From: Nymphaea colorata
Taxonomy: Eukaryota > Streptophyta > Magnoliopsida > Nymphaeales > Nymphaeaceae
Assembly (NCBI RefSeq): GCF_008831285.2
Contig: NC_045138.2
Location: forward strand, 31,715,934-31,779,933
Direction of reading: 5' to 3'
DNA length: 64,000 bases
The notes below the pieces were generated by a model that did not search any database, was not told the origin of the DNA, and saw nothing but the letters and a program-made list of their open reading frames with translations. The translations under genes were made by a program, and so were the position numbers. This document shows, piece after piece, positions 1 to 10,484 of the stretch; the stretch's first letter is position 1; every line of letters starts with the position of its first letter.

Positions 1-363
1 ATACAATATACCCTGGATGTCCTTTTCTTATGGTAATTCTTAGATTTCTACATGAATCAGAAGAGACTGAGATCTGTGTAAAACTTTCAACAGAGGTGAA
101 TCTAAAATCCTTTGTGCATTCCCCCAAAAAGATGTAAGACACATCTGAGACTAGGAAAATTCACATGGAAGCAAAAGAATCACTGCTGAAGGGAGCAATA
201 TTAATATTCTCTCAGGCACAAGATCAGAAAACCAACAAGTTTCAAATTTACAAAGCGATTGATCAGTTACGTTTAGATATGGATGCTGTGGGTTCCATCT
301 GATGAATAAGGAAATGAAACACAGAAAAAAAAAAGAGTAGAACAGAACTTGAAGATAGATCTG

Positions 364-782
364 TCAAGTTCCTATGGCAGAAGAAGAAAGAAATACCTTC
401 TTTGGCAACCTCATGACCTGAATCTTTCTACTCAGTGGACGGATGGCTGCTGGAGTGCTGCTTTGCTGCTTCTGGTGTAAGTAATGCTTGTGAGGTTTCA
501 ATTTAGGTGAAAAGACCTACAAGGTCATCAATGCGATTTTTATATTTTATGGGCAAAATTGGCAAATCAGGCTGAATGAGAGATTCAGATGATCAAACCT
601 GTTCAGGTGAATCGGCAAAAGTTGGCTGATCTTTTAAGACCCCTGGCTTGACACGTGCACCAATTAGGAAAGGGTCTGATTTGATTCGAATTGGTGATTT
701 GTACAACGGTGGATTGTGGAATCTTTTGTTGCTAGATTGTTGTACATTAACTTGGTTGGATGTTGTAGAAATTTGAGCCAAA
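364..782 (-). CDS. 3' end of an unrecognised multi-exon gene
   Basis: Two exons fit on the minus strand. The first, 782..599, opens in phase 2 after a TCTCAG acceptor and encodes 61 residues, including NPPLYKSPIRIKSDPFLIG. An 82-nt GT-AG intron (598..517) removes an in-frame TGA. The second exon, 516..364, continues in phase 0 with VFSPKLKPHKHYLHQKQQSS and ends at a TGA. The product is basic and rich in Pro, Lys and Ser, with no domain I recognise. Earlier exons should lie above 783, but I could not find them confidently. The gene would sit antisense to the neighbouring syntaxin gene, possibly inside that gene's first intron. Splice phase and continuous composition support real coding; the identity is unknown and a decayed gene is possible. 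Confidence 0.45.
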
Positions 783-2840
783 CTGAGACTTGATTAAAGA
801 TAGTAAATCCATCTCTTATTAATTAGTTCTGCTGGCCGTGTTGCAATGTGATACTGCAAGCAAATGCCTGTTTTTTGTCATGCTTTTGCCAACAAGATAA
901 CAGTTGTGATTTATTCTCTTTAATTTACAATTCAATGTCATATGGAACTGGATAGACCTTTTCTTTTGTATGAAAATACTTCTTACAATTTTGAATATAA
1001 GAATGTGCTAGCCTTGAACTAACAGAGGGAAATTACTCACACACACTGCTCTTGCGAAAGCCCAGCCTTCACACCTTAAAATTGATAATTCTCTTGGTAA
1101 TTAGGGTTAACTCCCTTAACGACCTTATATACTGCTATCCTATAACATGGGGTGGGTTACTGAGACCTACCATCCACCTGACCCAGTTCCTAAACTGACT
1201 CCACGCAGGGCAGATCCTGCCTCTGCTGATCCGACTATATGGACCTAATAACAGACTTTCCCGACCCACTAACTTCATGCCTAACAGAATGTTATTACAT
1301 TGGTCCAGATACAATATTTCTTCTTCAAGATAGCTAAAGCATTCATGCCAACCCTTTTATCATAGAATTTAAATAGTTTCTAGATAGGTTGTTGAGGCTA
1401 GATCTCCCTTGACAGTATGAAATTGATGAAGCTTGTATTTAGTTTATACTTCGTAATTCGGATTTCTGTTACCTATTATTGGTGTTGTCGGCTGTTAACA
1501 AGAGCTTCCTGTTAAACTTGTCCGTGTCTTAAATGAAAAAAAATTGTTTTCCTTGGTCAACAAAAATGTTCTGACAACAAAAGTTGGCTGTTCAATGGAT
1601 TCCAATGAAGAAAAACAAAGTCATCTATGGTCACCCTAAGGTTTATACAACTTTAGATGACGGGAATCGATAGATTTTACTCAGCTGGATATGATCTTGA
1701 TGTCGAGCTCTACCTCCATAAAGGCACAGGGGAGTAACACCAGGAAGGGAGCAAATAAACACATATATTCATTGTTTATATTTATAAAATATAAATTAGT
1801 AAACAAAAAAAAAAAGCCAAAGAGTACAAAAAATACGAGCTTGACATAGGTGTGGGGCCAGCACCCTTCCAATGGTGTCCATGTAGCATAGATTGGCATA
1901 GGTTGAACCATTGAAGGAATGCAAGAAAGAAGGTTAGACATGGGTAATCAATCATGCAGAACACAATATTACTTTTGGCAAATTAGTTCCTGAATAGCAT
2001 TGTGGACCATATCCAACTTTAAATATTATGATAGGCATGTTAAATGAACCATAAACAGGAAGATTCCAAAATGCCAAATGGGTAGCATGGTTCTGGTTCT
2101 CGATTAATTTACTTTTAAAAAATTTACGGGGTACAGATTCCAGCTCATGCATGCATGGGACCAGCACTTTATCTGGGTATTTAAAGAAATCAATTGGAAT
2201 CAAGACAATGCCCCAATCTATCAAATCCTTGGCTGGGGGAATGATAGTAGATCATCTTCATGGATGGTTGAGGATGTTCAGCTGAAAAGTATAATGTTTA
2301 GTGAAACTGAAAGGCTATGTTATATAGATTGTTATATGGATTGAATGGGTTAACCATATAACGTAAGTCAGTAAAAATGTTTGGTAATTTCAGAAAGTTG
2401 TCAAATTGTGCCTCTCTCTTCTTTATTGTTCCAACCCATTTCCAGCCATTAAAATAGTGTGATAACTGATAAGTTGTTTGTGACATGCATTAATGAACAG
2501 TGCTTGATACATTTGGTTTGAGAAAGAAAAGCCTGCTTCTTTTGGTTTTTCTTCCTCTCCCTTTGTGAAGTTGTTTGGTGCTTGTTTGATTCTCATTATC
2601 ACTTAATCAGCATGTCTATTTGTTTGTGCTGATGCAAGAATCTTTTTGGAAATTTGTAGTATTTGTGCAACGCTGGTGGCAATGACATGATTTTGCTATT
2701 ATGGTGTTGTTGAAGTTAAACTGCTGCATATGGGTGTCTCTTTTTGCTGTGTGGTTTTTTTGGTACTTGTAGTTTGCTCAAGTCGACACATGGACAAGAC
2801 CTCCTTGGAGTGCAAGGGCTAATATAAGCTTATCTTGCAG
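783..2840. other. Region with no recognised gene
   Basis: This 2 kb is AT-rich. I searched it for the N-terminal syntaxin exon that should precede position 2841 and did not find one. Two minus-strand open stretches (1681-1941 and 1952-2224) resemble no family I know. The region may be intron of the syntaxin gene, of the antisense gene, or both. Confidence 0.4.
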
Positions 2841-5461
2841 TGGCTAAGAGGACATCTTACTATGATGACCCAACTGTGGAGATCCAAGAGCTAACTGCCG
2901 TAATTAAGCAAGATATAAATGCCTTAAACAATGCTGTTGGGGACCTTCAGGTCTTATGTAATTCACAAAATGGAAGTGGGAGCATCTCAAAGGACACCAC
3001 CAACCATGCAACAACAGTAGTGGATAATCTGAAAAATCGCTTGATGAGCACAACAAAAGAGTTCAAGGATGTTCTTACAATGCGTACAGAGGTAGGTCCT
3101 ATCGCCATGTGAAGAAATGCTTGCAAGGTCTATGTCTGACTAACTAATCCATCGCAAACTAGCAATTTTATCTACCAAGATATAGTGTGGTTGCCAGCCT
3201 GTTAAACATTTTGATATGGATGTCCTTACATGCTTCCTCTTAATGTAAGTCCAGATTAACAATTTTTTGTTTATATGCTGTTCAGAACCTGAAAGTTCAT
3301 GAGAACAGGCGGCAGCTGTATACTTCTGGTCCTTCAAAAGACAAAAGTAATCCTTTTGTTCGTCAGCGTCCTCTTGCTGCCAAGGCAGCCAATGCATCAA
3401 CTGCACCACCTCTTCCATGGGAAAGTAGTACATCATCCTCATCTCAATTATTCTCAAGGCAAGTTTATCCAATGGTTTTTTGCTTATTAAAAAAACATCT
3501 GGAGTGCTAGTTTCTGCATTCTGAAATGATAGAATTGGTATCCGCACCTTTTTTTGTTTTCATGGTTCTTGTTTAAAGTCATAATATGCTACTGATTGAG
3601 GTTTTGTTGATGGACCTTTCTGACAGTTTGAGAATAATAGTTGCATCTTCATGTTACAGAAATTTAAGGAATCTAAACTCCCATGGCTTTTGAAAGAGCT
3701 CTTGTTTCCCTTTCATCTGAGGGTACTTCTTTGTTCTTTATTGTTGAATAGTAGCAATAACTCAGAACATGAAATATGAAGACAGTTCAGTCGCTTCAAT
3801 GACAGTTCAGTTTCTCTTCCTGTCTTCCTAATCCACCACAAGTTACTGGTGTCAGAAAAGTTTCCAGTCGGTAAAAATCCTTGAGGGTCCTCCCTTGCAC
3901 TCCAGATAATGGCCTTTTGGCAAAGGATGCCTACTATAGGTTTTAAAGGCGTGGTGTTCTGACAACTTGGTTATTTCCACGAGCACTCCCTACTGAAAGA
4001 GCTGAGTCTTGGAGCCCTTGTGAATGATTAAATCAATTATTGCGGCCAAGGCAAGAAAGGCCCTTTATTAGTTCTGGAAAAGTTTAAACTTCAGTATTGA
4101 TAATTTGGTATGTTCAAAACCATTTTATGAGCTCTTTTTCCTTGCGTTTCCATTCTTTCTGTTCTCTTTTTCAACCTATGTTTTCTCAAGGCAATACTTA
4201 GAAGTGGGGAAAATAATTTAGTTGAAAAGAAAACTATGAAATTTACGTATGTCTCAAATTTTTCATGACCATGTCTCCATCTTGACATGAATAGTATGCC
4301 ATATGGTAACCATCAGATAGATAAATTCTCGTCATCATTTCTCTCTCTCTCTCATGTCTTGACATAAAAATCACACAAGACAAATTGAGTTTCTTATGGA
4401 AGCAGGGAATATGCTTTTTGCATGATTTTCTCCCTTTTCCCAGTTCAACAGATGACTTAGGGGCCTGTTTATTTTACCCTTGGACTTCTGCTTATCCTGG
4501 TTACTGTAAAACAAATGGTCTGTGCGAAAAGCAGTGGCACAGATGGAACCATGGCAGGCCCCACTTGTTTCCCAAGGAAAGGGCAGATCCATTTATATCA
4601 TATCTCAGAAAATGGCACTTCCAACTGCTTGCATTACGGTGGTTGTGATCATTTAGAGGTGTTGATTAATCTCTTGCGTGTGGAATATACAGGAGGCAGA
4701 TGAATGGAGAGCCATCAACACCTACTGGTTCATCTTCTCAACAGCAGCAGCAGATGGTTGCAATGCAAGATACTTACATGCAGAGTAGGGCAGACGCTCT
4801 GCAGAACGTTGAATCAACTATTCATGAGCTCAGTAGCATCTTCACTCAACTAGCTACCATGGTGTCACAACAAGGGGAGCTTGCTATCAGGTGCGTGTCC
4901 ACATGAGAAAGAGAGAGAGAGAGAGCCACTGCTTTGGCAGAGATGAAAGTTTAGTGCTTGACATAGTGCCAAGAATGACTGAACCAGTTTGTCAAGTCCT
5001 CACCTCATCAGCGTATTAGTTACCAGCATGGCAAGAACAGAAAAATCTGGGTATTGGCTTGCTGACTGGTGGACTTTTTGCTGACAAGGCTAATGAAATA
5101 CATTTCCAAACCAATCATATGCATAAATGGATATGACATGAACGACGTTATGCACCTACTACTGATTTTGTCGTGCTTATGACAATCAGCACCGAATCTT
5201 TACGATTATACTGAGTTGCGCATCATGGGATCCCAGAGTTTAAACTCCTTGTACTTGCTCTGTAGACATTAGAAAATCTGATCATGTTTTATGTGCTTTA
5301 GGATTGACGAGAACATGGACGACACACTGGCAAATGTGGAGGGTGCACAAGGAGCCTTGCTCAAATACCTCAATAGCATATCTTCCAACCGTTGGTTGAT
5401 GATCAAGATATTCTTTGTACTGATTGTATTTTTGATGATTTTCCTATTTTTTGTCGCTTGA
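2841..5461 (+). CDS. SYP32: Syntaxin of the SYP3/SYP32 type (Qa-SNARE), 5' exon missing
   Basis: Four exons are visible: 2841..3091, 3286..3458, 4693..4890 and 5302..5461, giving 260 residues plus stop. Arabidopsis SYP32 has about 347, so roughly 85-90 N-terminal residues are missing. The first visible exon carries the end of the Habc domain (DDPTVEIQELTAVIKQDIN). The next ones hold the linker (NPFVRQRPLAAKA) and a Gln run (QQQQQMVAMQDTYMQSRAD). The Qa-SNARE core follows (VESTIHELSSIFTQLATMVS), with its zero-layer Gln in SQQGELAIRID. The end is a C-terminal anchor (WLMIKIFFVLIVFLMIFLFF). By family knowledge it is the SED5/STX5-type t-SNARE for ER-Golgi and intra-Golgi fusion at the cis-Golgi. 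SYP31 is less likely because the SNARE core matches the SYP32 form. The intron after 3458 has a GC donor or a weak GT alternative. The first exon starts in phase 1 after TTGCAG, so an upstream coding exon is required. Confidence 0.88.
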
Positions 5462-5689
5462 GAAAATGAATAACATGATTCAACCAACTGTGCCTCCACG
5501 TTTTGTAGCTTATTATTCCTTTGATCAAAGGGATGGGGTTCACTTTTCTGCGTTCCATGTTTAACTTAGTTGAGAAGAACTTCCCTTTTGTATGTTGGAT
5601 CCGTGATGTATAAACAGATTCCGAGAAAGTTAATCTTATACTAGTATATATTTTGTTCATCTGGAACCTGTTTGTCTTGAATTGGAAGA

Positions 5690-5950
5690 AGAGTGGGATC
5701 TTGCCCTGTGGGTGATTCGTCTCACGGGGATGCAACATCTTGGGTGTGTTGGTGGTGAGACATACCGGCATTGTCAGCCACCCCAAGTATGCCACTAAAG
5801 AGAGTAATGAGAGGGGAGCAACCCGACAAGCCAAAGCCGCTGCTGCCTGAGTGGCTCTAGGAGAGCATCACCCACAGGAATTGAACCAATGACCTGCTAT
5901 CTACTTACCAATTGACTCGACCAGCTATGTTATATCCCTTAAATCCATTA
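5690..5950 (-). mobile_element. tRNA-derived SINE-like element
   Basis: On the minus strand the segment begins with sequence resembling a tRNA head. An A-box-like GGTCGAGTCAATTGG is at 5922..5908 and a B-box GGTTCAATTCC at 5887..5877, with tRNA-like spacing. About 180 bp of non-tRNA sequence follows, as in plant SINEs. No folded tRNA or anticodon arm can be confirmed, and I did not define target duplications or a 3' tail. An old tRNA pseudogene is the alternative. Confidence 0.4.
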
Positions 5951-6646
5951 AAGAGAGCAATGTCAGAATCAAAATTTTCAAGTAAAAATGTGTAAGGAGA
6001 GTGAGAAAGTGATTACTGAAAATACTTGTTTTCCTGACTGGTTTAGTTGATCCTGTGGTTGGACCTAGTGAAATAGCTACTGTTGCTTATTTGTGGTCAG
6101 GGATCCTAGTCCAGTAGTTGATAGCTGATCAAAGATTGCTTTTTGTTGGGCCTGATGAGAAATTCTGTGAATGTGCATGCCATCTATACTGAGTGTAAAA
6201 TCAGCCACTACCAATTGGTAAGGTTACCTATAGTGCTACTGTTTCCTCCTGTTATTTAGTCATTAACGTGCATCCAGTCACACCTTGTTGCCACATCTAT
6301 TTCATCCTTGATAGAACCAGATCCAGTTTAATGCATGAAATTTTTTCAATGTACTTTTAGGAGGATGATAAAGATAAAGAGTAGACATGAGGGGAACATG
6401 GAGCAGCATACAGTAAGCAAGCTGATTGGTTTACCCCCAAAATACGTGGGCTTTGGTGAGGGTGGCACTTTGATAGAAGATGTTAGAAGGTGACCATAAT
6501 TTCTGTAATATTTCTTCATGAAACATCTGGATGTATTTAGTATTCCGTTGCAAGCGTTTGATGAGGGTTAGCTGACCGATTCTCACATATGTTTAGCACC
6601 AGCAATGTCATTAATTTTTGTCCCAGGGTGATAATAAACCTCCCTG

Positions 6647-6725
<79 letters not shown>

Positions 6726-7839
6726 AGTTTCATTAATAATTAGAGACAATTAGTTACGCGGAAGGTGTTTTTTGCCATCTGAAGATTCACACTTCATCAA
6801 GCATCAATTAATGTCATCCTTCACATTCACTCACGATGCATGTGAACATGAAAGGGGGCAATTTGAAAGAGAAAAAACCCCACATGCTAAAGATTGGATG
6901 GTTAAAAGTGAAGCGGGTTCTGAAAGCATCCTCCAAACCTTGTTAATTGTATTGAATTTTCCTCACATCTAAGGTGGTCTGTGGAAGACCAGGTACTTCG
7001 AGCAAAACAACAGACTCAGCGTTTGCTGCAATCAGTTCAATTTCAAGGAAAACTAGTCCTAATGCTCTATGAACATGTCCTTTGAAAAGATTCACAGACA
7101 CTTACAAGATGTTTCTACTGTTGGAAAAACCCCCAGCAACTTTCCTGGGGTTCATGTGAACCACCAGATCCTGCCTCCACCTTGCAGCCATATTCAAAAC
7201 CTTGTTATTCAAAATTGAACATAAGAAAACGTTACCTGTGCCTCCTCAACAGGATGGAAAACACCCACTTCATCTATCCTATTGACTCCATCCTCAAATA
7301 TGCTTTTAAATTCTTCTTAACTAGAGCTTTAATAGCCAAACATGAGTTTTAAGTCACTTTCTTCTAAAATCATGGAAGTAAAGTTGTTGCGTCCACCTTT
7401 ATAAATGGGTACAAATCCCGTATAACATTGTATTGGATAGCATGTGAGAGATCGGAAGGTTTTTGGGATTCACCCCAAGGATTTAACAGAAACGTTTGAC
7501 TTATTATCATGATAGATGGTTAAAAAGAATAAAAAAAAAGTGGTAGACGTTTTTGCCATTTAGTATTATTAGTTTAGACTTTTTTATTTTTTATTCTCAA
7601 TCATTCATCTGTATCAAATAAACAACGTTTAAAATTAGTCTTTGGATAGCGAGAGCTCTCATACATTCTAACTCTGAAATAAAATGGTGATTGTTGTTTT
7701 TCAGAGTTACCTTGATATCTAACTAGATGGTGAACCGTGAAGAGAAAAATAACAAGTATATATATATAAATAATTTTATTATCTTAACTTTTCCACATAT
7801 GAGTCTCTGCACCCATCTTCAGCTTACAGACTTCCTCTC
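5951..7839. other. Intergenic region
   Basis: No coding region is supported between the SINE-like element and the glycosyltransferase pseudogene. The region is AT-rich and contains the compound TA/GA microsatellite listed separately. Confidence 0.5.
6649..6718. repeat. Compound (TA)n(GA)n microsatellite
   Basis: About 14 TA units run directly into about 20 GA units. The same junction recurs at 33721-33858 and, reverse-complemented, at 34702-34769. Confidence 0.95.
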
Positions 7840-8870
7840 CTCTGTTGGCGCAAGATTTAACGAAACAGAGGAGTCTCTCCGCGCGCTTCTTCTGGACGGC
7901 CGGGTTGCCAAACATGTCGTCTCTCAACTCGGCCGCCCTCTCCCTCACGCCCGGCCCTTCCTCGTCTACCTGCGCCAACCGCACCGCCCTGCACACTCCT
8001 TGATTGGTGATGGAACCATCCTCATTCCTCAGATTCCTCTCAATTTCCACGCTCGCCTGCAATCAGACGCTCCACAAGCCCCTGGTCGACCTGCATCGGC
8101 AAGTGGATGAGCACTTCCCGAACGTCAGGCTCTCGATGACGGAGCTCAAGCCGCTGTACGACACGAAGCCCCGGACCCGCCGAATGCGCCAGTATCTGCT
8201 TCGGCAACAGCCACCCGTCGTATACAACCTCGCGTTAGTCACCCGATTGAGCAGACTCTCCGGCAGATAGCCCATCAGGTTCTTCCCCTGCCCGCGCAAT
8301 GCCTTCGAAGTGAGTAGTGCCCAGAATAAGGGCAGGCCGGAAATCTCCAGCCCGAGCCCCACCTCCTGTATCTGGTTCTTATTTAGCACGCACTCGCTCC
8401 CAAAGGAGACGTACACTGGTGGCGCAAGAAAGCGGCCGCGCAGCCAGGCGCACCATGGCTCTGCCTGAGCGGACTCCTGGTTTAGCGGCAGCGGCGGAGG
8501 CGGCGAGGGAGGGAGGACGCCCACTGGGACGACCTGCTTCTAGGACGCCTCCTCGAGGTAACGGAGCTACGGCGCTTCCAATACTGAACGAAGTCGAAGA
8601 TGATGAGGTCGACCTTCCCCATTGCAATGAGCAGGTCCTGGAAGGGCTGCTGCGGCCTATCGATGGCCTGCTTCAGAAACGGGACCTGCTCGGCCGTGGT
8701 CTCTGCGCCATCGGGGAGGCCCTGCGTGGGTGGCAGTGGAGGAAGTTGCACGAACGAGAGGCGGCCGGGCGGAACGGGCGGCAGGCGGCCGACGTCGGCA
8801 GGAGTCGAGAAGAAGGCGACTCACGCCGCGGCTGCTCAGCAGCTTGGCCAGCTCCAAGTTTTCGAACTCA
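7840..8870 (-). pseudogene. UDP-glycosyltransferase pseudogene (UGT91/UGT79-like)
   Basis: Pieces of a family 1 glycosyltransferase appear in order on the minus strand but in different frames. An N-terminal FENLELAKLLSSRG is near 8866. LPPLPPTQGLPDGAETTAEQ and then KVDLIIFDFVQYW cover about 8745-8590. PPVYVSFGSECVLNKNQIQE is near 8440-8370. A degenerate sugar-donor (PSPG) segment, GFVSYSGLSSVIESLTFG, is near 8170. The C-terminal VEIERNLRNEDGSITNQGV is at 8050-7990. An intact copy would need one frame of about 450-470 codons; here there are several frame changes. The HCGW of the PSPG box has become YSGL, and the N-terminal catalytic-His region is lost. GC content is far above the flanks, as expected of a once-coding single-exon gene. 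The reverse-frame ORFs here are shadows. Confidence 0.85.
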
Positions 8871-10360
8871 ATTGGAAACAACATGGGTGCGATTACTTTT
8901 GCTGAAAAGGCATTCATGATTGAGATATTGACAACTAAAACGCGGTTGCATTCGTGAGCGAAGATCATGCATCAATATTTCAACTTTTCTTAAATCCAAG
9001 ACGATAAGACAAATGTGCATAATTTATGCACAACTCTTTACTTACTTGATAAGGAAGGCACTAGGCAATCACGGTTCCGAACTTTTATTTTCTTAAAAGA
9101 GAAAAAAAAAACGCACTGAAACAGACAAGTTATGGAGGGGCCATATGGAATTTAAAAAGTTATCATTATTCTAAAGTTAAAAAGAAAATTTACTAATCAT
9201 ACTTTTCAAAGAATTAATTCTCATAGTTTAAAGACAAAATCTTTGTCACCCTTTTTTTACAATGTTTAATGTTTAGAAGGCGGACAGGAAAAAAAAAAAA
9301 CTAATGTTAAAATAGGTTTGTTTGATTGCGTCGGATTTTAAATTTGAAGCTGATCTAAGATCGCTTTATGTGGAACTCATTATGGTTGTGTTTGTTTCAC
9401 CACAGATTTAATATCTGCGGGCCTATGATTTCAGATTCATGAATTTAAAAAATCGAACCATAAATTCATGATTTTTAACATGTAGCATGGACTGCTGATC
9501 TCCTCCCAAAATAAACCTTTTTATGCAGCTTCAGATCTAAGGTCCAAGGGATGTATGATAGCCTCGGATTTTAGATCCAAGGCTGATCTGAAATCCATGC
9601 TACCCGACACTTCTTTGCCAAGTTCTGCCTTCTTCATCAGATCTAAATATTGCAGAAATATTATGCTCATTCTGAAGAGGGAAAGTGCAGTCAAACGTAG
9701 CCAATTTAGACCCATTAAAGACTCTGCAATTTCACTTACAGTGGATTTAATGATGTTGGTTTTGAAGTGAATCAAAAGCCTTTTTCAAGGTGGATACGAG
9801 ACTATATTATCCGTGCCCATGAATCTGCTAACTCAATATCAGCCACCCAAAATAATAATGTTGTATTTGAAACCGATCAATTGAAAGCCCACAATCGTGT
9901 AGACTGAAAATTTGTTGAAAATTAAATCAGTGTAAAGTTTGGAGTTGATTGCTATTATGTCTAATTGATCAATCTTTTAGCATGGTGGTTAATGCAGAAG
10001 CCGAAGAATAAATAGTTCAAGAGTAGTAGTCCAACGGGTTTGGCACCAGCGGCGTAGCCGGATGTGTGGGCAATTGCCCACACGAGCTCGCATAAATTGA
10101 TTATTTGCTTATTAATTTCTCATAGATGTTCTACTTATTAACACATTTCTTGCCCCTCAAAAGTTTTAATTGAAGCATTAGTGCTCCTTAACTAGAAATT
10201 TACGGCTCGGATGTTTGAATTCTATAGCTGTTAATCCTCTATATGCATGCAAGCTGAATCATATATAGGCCCTTGAATCATACTAGCTTCGGAGTTTTAT
10301 GTTATTGAGCAAACAAAAAAATTTCTAAGGTTGAGTGTAGATTCCTGCATGTGTAACTTA

Positions 10361-10484
10361 GGGTGTGTTTGATAGCCTTGGATCTCAAAACCGAGGTTGG
10401 ATTTCAACGTGAAATCCATGATTTCAGCAAATGCTGGATCTCACAACCATGGATTTAGACGATCCGAGGCTATCAAACGCTACC
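10361..10484. mobile_element. 124-bp MITE-like inverted-repeat element
   Basis: The left end (GGGTGTGTTTGATAGCCTTG) and the reverse complement of the right end (GGTAGCGTTTGATAGCCTCG) match over GTTTGATAGCC and beyond, so the termini are inverted repeats. There is no coding capacity. Related half-copies carrying GATAGCCTCGGATTTTAGAT occur near 9557-9580. The target duplication is not clear, so I do not assign a superfamily. Confidence 0.6.

Noticed and set aside
372-396. Possible extra intron in the unnamed gene at the window start
   Set aside because: It would be 25 nt long; reading through gives a stop at 364 instead.
1681-2224. Two minus-strand open stretches of 86 and 90 codons
   Set aside because: No family resemblance and no convincing splice phase to the exon at 782..599.
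7727-8957. Several plus-strand open frames in the GC-rich block
   Set aside because: They are reverse-frame shadows of the UGT pseudogene.
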